Shown in pieces: positions 7,126-13,241 of a DNA stretch of 36,549 bases. The stretch comes from a virus. The translations under genes were made by a program, and so were the position numbers. Location: IMG/VR virus record IMGVR_UViG_3300033153_016030, positions 1 to 36,549 of that record, one strand, 5' to 3'. Below the pieces are notes generated by a model. That model worked only from the letters and a program-made list of their open reading frames with translations. It ran no database searches and had not been told where the DNA came from. Position 1 is the first letter of the stretch. Each line of letters starts with the position of its first letter.

Positions 7126-7381
7126 TTGAGAGATTGTATTCACCATCCTCTTTGTTTATTTTGACTGGAATATATATTGCTGGCGTCTGATCTGGAAATG
7201 TGTCAAGCACGATTTCGCACACAACGCCCGGAACTGTGAACATAGGCCCGCCACATACAACATCATGTTCCATCAGATACGCCATTCTTCCGATGATTGG
7301 CTTGAGGCATTTTGTGCATACAAACCAATAATCTTCTTTATCTAGATCCTCCAATGCCATTGGTCTCTTTAGTCTTAACAT
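7118..7381 (-). CDS. Cys-containing hypothetical protein (87 aa)
   Basis: CTKC (22-25) plus VCGG (about 43) and one further Cys may form a zinc site. It starts with ATG 7381 inside the end of the methylase gene. Function unknown. Confidence 0.68.
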   Translation of the reverse strand: MLRLKRPMALEDLDKEDYWFVCTKCLKPIIGRMAYLMEHDVVCGGPMFTVPGVVCEIVLDTFPDQTPAIYIPVKINKEDGEYNLSNG

Positions 7382-8043
7382 TCTTTTTCCCTCTCATATG
7401 CTTCTAATATTTCGATTATTAGTTGGCGCGGTATTCTCGCACGCTCTAACGCGTTACTTCTTCCTTGTGTGCCAGTTCTTGCGCCACGCTGAGCGACCGC
7501 GTGATGGCAATGCTTTGGAACTTTGCCGCTAATCTCATCCTGTGTATAATTCTTACAGGTGCGCGCAACGAATGCTTTGGGGAATCTTCCCCATATATCA
7601 GTTGGTTTCGCGCGATCATCACCATATTGGCAATACCACACAGTTGTTCTATAATAGCCATTCATGACAGGCATCTTTCTCAGAAGTCCACGGGGATTCT
7701 CGACGAAATAGAATTCGGGGTTTAGTTCCCATATGAGATTCATTGTATGTCTTACGATGGAAATTGCTGTTCGTGCATTATCATCTTTGGGTTCATATGC
7801 GCGTTTGCCGCCAGTCCAGTGTGCACCAATACTCGCGACAGAGAAACATTCACAGGGAGGCGAAGCCCACACCATATCGAATGGCCCAAGTGCCTGCAAC
7901 TGTTCCGCAGTTACGGTTAGTATGTCCGCATATATTGTTGGTTTAAATTGCTCATCGAAGTCCAATGTGACAACCTCGTGTCCCATTTCCTCGAATACGT
8001 TCGCTACGCTCTTCGTTCCGCAGAACAGATCTAATATTTTCAT
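7375..8043 (-). CDS. DNA (cytosine-5)-methyltransferase-like protein (222 aa)
   Basis: Expected to methylate cytosine in DNA with S-adenosylmethionine. Motif I LDLFCGTKSVANVF (4-17), the catalytic SPPC motif with C64, and ENPRG (115-119, motif VI) are all present. At 222 aa it is much shorter than standalone m5C methylases (over 300 aa). The target-recognition region is small and the C-terminal part (RAKPTDIWGRFP and onward) is the short form found in phages. It probably protects the element's DNA from host restriction. A base hypermodification role cannot be excluded. Confidence 0.85.
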   Translation of the reverse strand: MKILDLFCGTKSVANVFEEMGHEVVTLDFDEQFKPTIYADILTVTAEQLQALGPFDMVWASPPCECFSVASIGAHWTGGKRAYEPKDDNARTAISIVRHTMNLIWELNPEFYFVENPRGLLRKMPVMNGYYRTTVWYCQYGDDRAKPTDIWGRFPKAFVARTCKNYTQDEISGKVPKHCHHAVAQRGARTGTQGRSNALERARIPRQLIIEILEAYEREKEC

Positions 8044-8044
8044 A

Positions 8045-8143
8045 TTAAAACCCCAGAAATACCCAGAACAATACGCCAGGTATTAACATCATTAGGTATA
8101 TTATTGCGTTTTCTATTTTCATTATTAGCATTCCTTTGTCCAT
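8045..8143 (-). CDS. Single-span membrane micro-protein (32 aa)
   Basis: ATG 8143 with GGTG 6 nt upstream, TAA at 8045, one base before the methylase ATG. Residues 8-32 are almost wholly hydrophobic (IYLMMLIPGVLFWVFLGF), one membrane segment after a short charged N-terminus. It sits between DNA ligase and methylase genes with typical spacing. Function unknown; small holin- or regulator-like peptides are possible but unsupported. Confidence 0.62.
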   Translation of the reverse strand: MDKGMLIMKIENAIIYLMMLIPGVLFWVFLGF

Positions 8144-8152
8144 TTGTATCAC

Positions 8153-9124
8153 CTAGAAAAAGTCGTCTAGTGCTCTGACCTTCTTGAGATTGCTCGCGAC
8201 CGCGATTGTGCACTCGCTTGGCGCTTTGTCGGGCCGATCTCTTATGTATCTTGGGTGGCGATATCCGCCTTTCGATGTTTTCTCCATATAAGCTATCTCA
8301 ATTGTCGTTGGTGTTTTCACTTCGTATTTGCCATCCACTATGTTGAATAACTTTCCGAAATCTTCGCGCTGTTCATCTGTGAACCCACTGACCGTTGTAA
8401 GCACGTTCGCTTTGCCATTTGTGTATTTCCCAACAGAAAGTGCGCCTATCATTCCTTCATATTTGCCTTGTCCGGGAATAGCGCCGAATATTACAACGTC
8501 ATCTGTGTGTATTGCTTTTATCTTCTTCCAGCATGAGCGCGAGCGACTCTTTGTGCTTGCAAAATACTGGGAGTCGTTTTTCTTAAGCACAACGCCCTCC
8601 ACCTCTCCTTTGACCATTTTTGTTAGTGTAACATTGAGCGCTACGCCGACCAATACTTGTGATGTTTTCCAGCGTGTATTTTTAATTCCACGAATTGTTT
8701 TGCATATATTTTCTCGTCTCAGGGTGTAAATTGATTTGTCTGTCGTATCTCTGATGTGGTCATACACAACAAATGATATTAAGCCATGCTCTTTCATAAG
8801 CACTTCTGTTCGCTCCGCGCTACCGTGTAATGTTCCGAGCTTCGCAGATTCCATGCCTTCGATATATAGTTCGCCGAAATAGTAGCCGTCCGGTACGCCT
8901 TCCATATTCTCTGTAAGATGTGGCACATGATCTGTGTATTCAGTATATTCGCCCGCAACTGCTGCTGGCGATCGTGCAAAGAAACGCGCGACTCCATTCT
9001 CGACAATGCATTGCGTTCCGAAACCGTCATATTTTAATTCTGCGGTCCAACCATCTGCAATCATTTCCTCTGCTTTCGTCTCGTCCTTCAAGAGGACTGG
9101 CTTCATCATTCCAATCGGGTCCAT
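8153..9124 (-). CDS. ATP-dependent DNA ligase (323 aa)
   Basis: Seals nicks during replication. Nucleotidyltransferase motifs: K31-Y-D-G (adenylated Lys), FGELY (83-87), EGVVLKK (176-182), WKKIK (199-203). The C-terminal OB fold (GKYEGMIGALSVG, about 220-233) ends in RDRPDK (295-300), the DNA-ligase RxDK motif. It is a minimal viral form without an N-terminal DNA-binding domain. ATG 9124 overlaps the homing endonuclease stop by 1 nt and has GGAAGTGG upstream; an upstream in-frame ATG at 9160 lies inside the endonuclease gene and is unlikely. Confidence 0.93.
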   Translation of the reverse strand: MDPIGMMKPVLLKDETKAEEMIADGWTAELKYDGFGTQCIVENGVARFFARSPAAVAGEYTEYTDHVPHLTENMEGVPDGYYFGELYIEGMESAKLGTLHGSAERTEVLMKEHGLISFVVYDHIRDTTDKSIYTLRRENICKTIRGIKNTRWKTSQVLVGVALNVTLTKMVKGEVEGVVLKKNDSQYFASTKSRSRSCWKKIKAIHTDDVVIFGAIPGQGKYEGMIGALSVGKYTNGKANVLTTVSGFTDEQREDFGKLFNIVDGKYEVKTPTTIEIAYMEKTSKGGYRHPRYIRDRPDKAPSECTIAVASNLKKVRALDDFF

Positions 9125-9792
9125 TATTCCACTTCCATTTTTTTGCGTTCCTCTTTCCATGTTTCAAATTTGTCGAATTTTCTTTTTAAATATAATGTTT
9201 TATTAGCGTCTTTATATAACCAATCTAAACATTTATAGAAATCCACATTGCGGCGAATTTGTATTTGATATATATTATCTTGCTTTCGAATATTGGATTT
9301 TACATCGAGATTCTTTTCAAGAACTTCTGCGACACCTTCTAAAAATTCTTTTGTTCCTAAGAGTTTCCAATCACATCTAATTGAAGTTGGAAATTTTTTA
9401 TCAAAATTCCAATATACACATCCATCGCCATCGCTATATCCACGAATAAAGTGTCTAAGTAAATGTTCTGGAACAGTTGTAGGAAACTTTAAGATTAAAC
9501 TTTTCCGCGGAACGCAACCATGTTTAATCAAATCTTGCGCCATTTCTTTGCTACCTATTTGGATGTAAACAGTTTCTCTTCCTCTTTTTTGACAAATAGG
9601 ATGTTCAGAACAAAGTGCTCTACTGAATCTTTTAATGATGTTTTTATCTCGTTTATGAAGTTCAAGACCAACACGCCAAATATGACGTTTATCTTGTACT
9701 ACATATCCATCTGCAAACATAAATCCTAAGAAATATGCCTTTTCTTCGGTATCTATGGTTTCGAAATATTTTCTATTGCAATATTTTGTCAT
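9124..9792 (-). CDS. LAGLIDADG-type homing endonuclease, copy 1 (222 aa)
   Basis: A free-standing double-motif LAGLIDADG enzyme. Motif 1 is AYFLGFMFADG (19-29) and motif 2 HFIRGYSDGDG (114-124); D28 and D123 are the expected metal-binding acids. It is closely related to the genes at 19261-20040 and 35899-36549, sharing long blocks such as the QDLIKHGCVPRKSL stretch. The reading frame is intact. It lies between two genes without breaking either, with an AGGA site upstream and its stop overlapping the ligase ATG. It is expected to cut an allele lacking it and spread by repair. Confidence 0.93.
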   Translation of the reverse strand: MTKYCNRKYFETIDTEEKAYFLGFMFADGYVVQDKRHIWRVGLELHKRDKNIIKRFSRALCSEHPICQKRGRETVYIQIGSKEMAQDLIKHGCVPRKSLILKFPTTVPEHLLRHFIRGYSDGDGCVYWNFDKKFPTSIRCDWKLLGTKEFLEGVAEVLEKNLDVKSNIRKQDNIYQIQIRRNVDFYKCLDWLYKDANKTLYLKRKFDKFETWKEERKKMEVE

Positions 9793-9800
9793 ATCAATTC

Positions 9801-10265
9801 CTATCCATACATTGTCAATTCTTTTATAGCTTCTACATCTTTGAGGAGCTTTTCCTCAAAATCGTCTTCTTCTTTTGGAGTTTTAAATTCTGCCATCATT
9901 CTTCGTGCCTCATCGAAATCTCCAGATACCATTGCCGTCATTAAATCGCGCGATGGAAAGTTCAACTTCTCTTCATATTGAGAAAGAATCGCGTCTGTTA
10001 TCCTGAGATATGATATTTTAGGTGTATAGCTTTTGACTTTGTCCGCTACCTTTCCACCAAAATATAGATTCGCAAGAACGATTGGAACCAAACCCGCTGG
10101 TCCCATTGTTACTAGACAAATTGGCGCGACAATTATATTGAACAACATTCCCAATGATACAGGCCCGGAAATGTCGACCCATATATCATTTTCGATTTCG
10201 TCTGCCACTTGTGTCCATTCATTGGCGGCGACTTTCATATATATTTCTTCGTCTGTCAGATTCAT
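9801..10265 (-). CDS. Two-span membrane protein of unknown function (154 aa)
   Basis: Residues about 35-72 form a hydrophobic hairpin (GMLFNIIVAPICLVTMGPAG then LVPIVLANLYFGG), likely two membrane segments with a Gly-Pro turn. Both flanks are charged and soluble; the C-terminal 60 residues are acidic and helical. No enzymatic motif. Confidence 0.72.
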   Translation of the reverse strand: MNLTDEEIYMKVAANEWTQVADEIENDIWVDISGPVSLGMLFNIIVAPICLVTMGPAGLVPIVLANLYFGGKVADKVKSYTPKISYLRITDAILSQYEEKLNFPSRDLMTAMVSGDFDEARRMMAEFKTPKEEDDFEEKLLKDVEAIKELTMYG

Positions 10266-10280
10266 TTTGCTTCCTCACAT

Positions 10281-10577
10281 TTATTTTTCTCTTACGCGTT
10301 TATAATGCCATTTATCGTATTTTTCACAGTCCACATCTATTTCTGCAAATACGCCTTGAATATAGAATTCCATATATTCATTGGTTATCGTATTCGCAGA
10401 TAGAGTGATTTTCCCTTCGATACACCCAAATACTATCTTCTTCGCATCTGGGAGATTATTAGGACTTCCGACCGAATATGCTTTGATATATTTAAGGCCG
10501 CCACGCATTCTTATATCATTTATTATGTGTTGGTAATCCTCAAATGGATCCAGTATGCTCATTGCATTATTTGACAT
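10281..10577 (-). CDS. Hypothetical protein (98 aa)
   Basis: ATG 10577 has GGAGG 9 nt upstream, inside the end of the winged-helix gene. Mixed alpha/beta composition, no motif recognised. It is the second gene of the operon started by the TATA box at 10821-10828. Confidence 0.7.
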   Translation of the reverse strand: MSNNAMSILDPFEDYQHIINDIRMRGGLKYIKAYSVGSPNNLPDAKKIVFGCIEGKITLSANTITNEYMEFYIQGVFAEIDVDCEKYDKWHYKRVREK

Positions 10578-10791
10578 TTTCCCATTCCTCCAAAAAGTAT
10601 TCTTTCATACAGCGCGAACCAAAGTCGCCAGTTTCGCGATACATTGAGTAACTAACACCGGGAACACGAGTCAGAAGTGCCGCTACTTGTTTCGTTTCTA
10701 GTTTTGCTTTTCTCGCGATATCCCTCGCGATAGCGGGGTGTCCAATTTCTGCGAGTGCCTTTAGCGCTAAATTTAGGTTGCTTTTATCCAT
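10567..10791 (-). CDS. Winged-helix DNA-binding protein (74 aa)
   Basis: The segment LKALAEIGHPAIARDIARKA, then KLETKQVAALLTRV, has the spacing of a helix-turn-helix, followed by a beta wing (GVSYSMYRETGDFG). It is probably a transcription regulator. It is the first gene behind its own TATA box, centred about 34 nt upstream of the ATG, which leaves a leader of only a few bases. Its target is unknown; autoregulation of the operon is a reasonable inference. Confidence 0.75.
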   Translation of the reverse strand: MDKSNLNLALKALAEIGHPAIARDIARKAKLETKQVAALLTRVPGVSYSMYRETGDFGSRCMKEYFLEEWENVK

Positions 10792-10820
10792 TGTACCATA
10801 TTATACCTTATCGTCCGGGG

Positions 10821-10828
10821 TATATAAA
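10821..10828 (-). promoter_or_regulatory. Archaeal TATA box for the winged-helix operon
   Basis: On the minus strand the sequence reads GGGTTTATATACCCC, a perfect archaeal TATA box flanked by GGG/CCC. Transcription would start about 25 bp downstream, near 10799, giving a nearly leaderless mRNA for the gene starting at 10791. It lies in a 50-bp gap after the primase gene, one of few real gaps in the window. Confidence 0.75.
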
Positions 10829-10841
10829 CCCTTCGGCTGGC

Positions 10842-11867
10842 CTAATCGGCGCCAATTATACGCTTGTATACAGCACAGTTTTTACACAGGCCAATCTTGG
10901 CGAAGAAAGTGCAAGGCGAAAACTGATGTGTCATATGATAAGATACCTTATTACGAATTAGGAATTCTGGCATTGGCGGGTCATTTACTTTGTTCCAGTT
11001 GATGAGCGCTTCGATTATCTGCGCTTCGGTGAAATTGTGCGACTTAAAGAAATGTATAAGTCCGGTAAGAGTATAGTCACGCATGCCGGATCCTACACCT
11101 TTGAGAGCATTTCGTGTGCCTTCACACATTGGAAATCCTGTAATATCGGTGCGTTTTCTAAATGGCGCCTTCGATGCAACTTTAAGTTCGCATTCACGAA
11201 GCCATTCGTGTGTGCTAATTTCGTTTTCTTTCTGATATGTTTTGCGCGATATTCTTTCTCGTGGATTCTTTGCAAGTTCCAGAATCTCCGCTGTCGTCAT
11301 TGTGAGAACCTCTTCTGGATAAAGATCTATACAATATAGACCGCTTTTGGTATTCTTTGTATTAGATGTGCGCATTATTCTGCGTATGTCACCAAAAAAT
11401 CCAGCATCGACACTTTGCATTTTATGTCCAGTCGCTTCGATTTCTCTGATTGTCTGGCGCGTAGATTCTGCGAGCAAACTTTTAACATTAAATGTGCTAT
11501 ATGCAGAAAAGTCAAGATATGCGTGGAACCCCTTGCTTCCAGAGAATCTACACCGTATTTTCCAACCATGTTTTATTCCCCATGCAATAATCTGTTTTAA
11601 ATCTTCATGGGCAATCGATTTGTCTTTGTGATCTAAGTCCCAATACACGGCATCGAATATGATATTGAAATTGCCAGCAATTATCTCCGCATCGCTTTCT
11701 CCAGCGAAAACATATACACTCAATCCAAGATCCATTCCGCGTTTCTCTGATAGTTCTTCAATCCAGTGTTCCAATTCTTCCGTTGAATGGACAAAGATGC
11801 GCTCACCGTTAATTATACGGCGAAACTCTTTGTATCCAGCCGCGACCTCGTGTCCATATATTGTCAT
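10842..11867 (-). CDS. Archaeo-eukaryotic primase, PriS catalytic domain fused to PriL-like Fe-S domain (341 aa)
   Basis: Synthesises primers for replication. The catalytic PriS-type core has the metal-binding WDLD (D77, D79), FSGSKGFH (108-115; SxH nucleotide site) and a third acid near D154, followed by RRIMRTSNTKNTKSGL, which matches the PriS RLIR-P-S...K-GL block. Residues 245-341 look like the PriL C-terminal domain: Cys at 248, 319, 328 and 331 around a helical bundle, suitable for a 4Fe-4S cluster. A single-chain PriS-PriL arrangement is known in Nanoarchaeum; in most archaea these are two proteins. It lies two genes before PolB in the gene order and was probably co-acquired with it. 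Confidence is high for primase and moderate for the cluster. Confidence 0.9.
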   Translation of the reverse strand: MTIYGHEVAAGYKEFRRIINGERIFVHSTEELEHWIEELSEKRGMDLGLSVYVFAGESDAEIIAGNFNIIFDAVYWDLDHKDKSIAHEDLKQIIAWGIKHGWKIRCRFSGSKGFHAYLDFSAYSTFNVKSLLAESTRQTIREIEATGHKMQSVDAGFFGDIRRIMRTSNTKNTKSGLYCIDLYPEEVLTMTTAEILELAKNPRERISRKTYQKENEISTHEWLRECELKVASKAPFRKRTDITGFPMCEGTRNALKGVGSGMRDYTLTGLIHFFKSHNFTEAQIIEALINWNKVNDPPMPEFLIRNKVSYHMTHQFSPCTFFAKIGLCKNCAVYKRIIGAD

Positions 11868-11892
11868 GGTATTTACTTCCCTTATCTGTTAT

Positions 11893-12693
11893 TTAAACTT
11901 TCTGCAAACCACATTTTCCACAGAAGATTTTTCCGTCGCTTGTCTCGCCACATATTAAATCGTTCTTGAAAGTCTTGTGTATCGCCTTTGGTCTGTAAAA
12001 CCCTTCGAAGTGTGCATACATTTCTTTGGATTCTTCAAACGATTTCCCTGTCCATTTTTCCAGTTCGGTTTTCTTTTGGCACCGAATCGGCGTGAGAAGA
12101 ACTGTGAGCTTCTCTGCTTTAGCTATCTTATACAAAGACGCCTTTGTGGGTTTAACTGTTGCATCCATAACTACTCTTACGATTGCTTCTACGCCGGCCT
12201 TATTATATTTAGCGCACTCTTCAATTCTCTGTGTATTTGTATTCACAGAACAAGCGCCAGGTTCGCAGTTATCGTCACCGAGACTATAGTGTATTATGCC
12301 GTGCGATCTGACGAGCAATTTCGCGAGTTTCTTGTTGAACTTCAATAGTTTTGTAACTATTATTGGTCGCACATTTTCTTCCACGCATAGATCTATCATA
12401 TCGCATAAGATGCTCATCGTCCATTCTGCACCAGGATCAGAAAATTTTCCGAATCGTATATACTGAACGTTGTTCTTTTTTATAAACTTGCGTATCTTTT
12501 CGCGCTTATATGTTTTAACAAAATTCGGTCCGCCATCCATATGAAAATTTATTCGACTTCCATAACAGTATGTGCATTCTCCGCCGAGATTTCTACATGC
12601 GCATCCAGATGTCATATCAACATTCCACTTGGATCCGATGCACGCATCTCCAACGTGTTCGCCTTTTCCTTTAACTATCGCTATTTCTGCCAT
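11893..12693 (-). CDS. Radical-SAM-like protein with atypical Cys spacing (266 aa)
   Basis: Cys at 31, 33, 40 and 43, then Y-G (ECTYCYG), resemble the radical-SAM cluster loop, but the spacing is C-x1-C-x6-C-x2-C instead of CX3CX2C. The rest alternates strands and helices as in a TIM barrel: FGKFSDPG, VRPIIVTKLLKF, GIIHYSLGDD, EAIVRVVMDA, LTVLLTPIR. This layout recalls phage DUF5131-type and spore-photoproduct-lyase-like proteins. A C-terminal C...CGKC motif may bind zinc. The substrate is unknown; DNA or nucleotide modification fits the position between primase and polymerase. ATG 12693 overlaps the upstream stop. Confidence 0.68.
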   Translation of the reverse strand: MAEIAIVKGKGEHVGDACIGSKWNVDMTSGCACRNLGGECTYCYGSRINFHMDGGPNFVKTYKREKIRKFIKKNNVQYIRFGKFSDPGAEWTMSILCDMIDLCVEENVRPIIVTKLLKFNKKLAKLLVRSHGIIHYSLGDDNCEPGACSVNTNTQRIEECAKYNKAGVEAIVRVVMDATVKPTKASLYKIAKAEKLTVLLTPIRCQKKTELEKWTGKSFEESKEMYAHFEGFYRPKAIHKTFKNDLICGETSDGKIFCGKCGLQKV

Positions 12694-13037
12694 TATTCAA
12701 TCACCTTTTCGTTGTCATTACCATTAGGATGTATTATTCCTCTTTTCAATCTTCGTTCCACATATGCTTCAAAATTTGGACCAAGACGGAAATGTCCATG
12801 CTCTTCCCTAACAATGCCCGCTTGTTTTATAGCTGCGAAAAACATACAATTGTTGCTTGTTTTATATTCACGATTAATATATTCGTAGAATCCGCGTTTG
12901 GTTGCATAGTTATCGAATTTGATTATATAATCCAAGAACGCTTTTGTAAGTGGTTCTGGGCGAATATTTTCAAATGTATATGAGGATGCATGATATACTG
13001 GTTGCCAAATTACAATTTCTTCACTTGGGAGCCACAT
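12693..13037 (-). CDS. Hypothetical protein, possible winged helix (114 aa)
   Basis: The frame opens earlier (ATG 13079), but ATG 13037 has GGAG 8 nt upstream and follows the previous stop after one base, avoiding a 41-nt overlap. The C-terminal half (FLDYIIKF...FYEYINREY...AAIKQAGIVREEHGHFRLG) has the helix-helix-wing pattern of a winged-helix domain. Function unknown. Confidence 0.68.
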   Translation of the reverse strand: MWLPSEEIVIWQPVYHASSYTFENIRPEPLTKAFLDYIIKFDNYATKRGFYEYINREYKTSNNCMFFAAIKQAGIVREEHGHFRLGPNFEAYVERRLKRGIIHPNGNDNEKVIE

Positions 13038-13038
13038 A

Positions 13039-13227
13039 TTAAAATCTCCATCCAATTTGAGTTCCTTCGGGTATTTCATGAACTTCGTTGCCTATCTCAC
13101 ATTCCAATCTTATCCATGTGAGAAAATCTTTTTGGTGTTCGTCTGCAATAAATGTTATTATTGCATTTATACTCGTATCCTCTTTAATTATTGCGTTGAT
13201 TAATCTTTCTCGTGTTTCATCTTTCAT
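13039..13227 (-). CDS. Hypothetical protein (62 aa)
   Basis: The frame starts at GTG 13245, but ATG 13227 has GGTG 6 nt upstream and is preferred. A helical N-terminus (ETRERLINAIIKEDTS) is followed by a short mixed C-terminus. It lies immediately downstream of PolB, unknown role. Confidence 0.65.
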   Translation of the reverse strand: MKDETRERLINAIIKEDTSINAIITFIADEHQKDFLTWIRLECEIGNEVHEIPEGTQIGWRF

Positions 13228-13241
13228 TCTTTTCACCTTCC

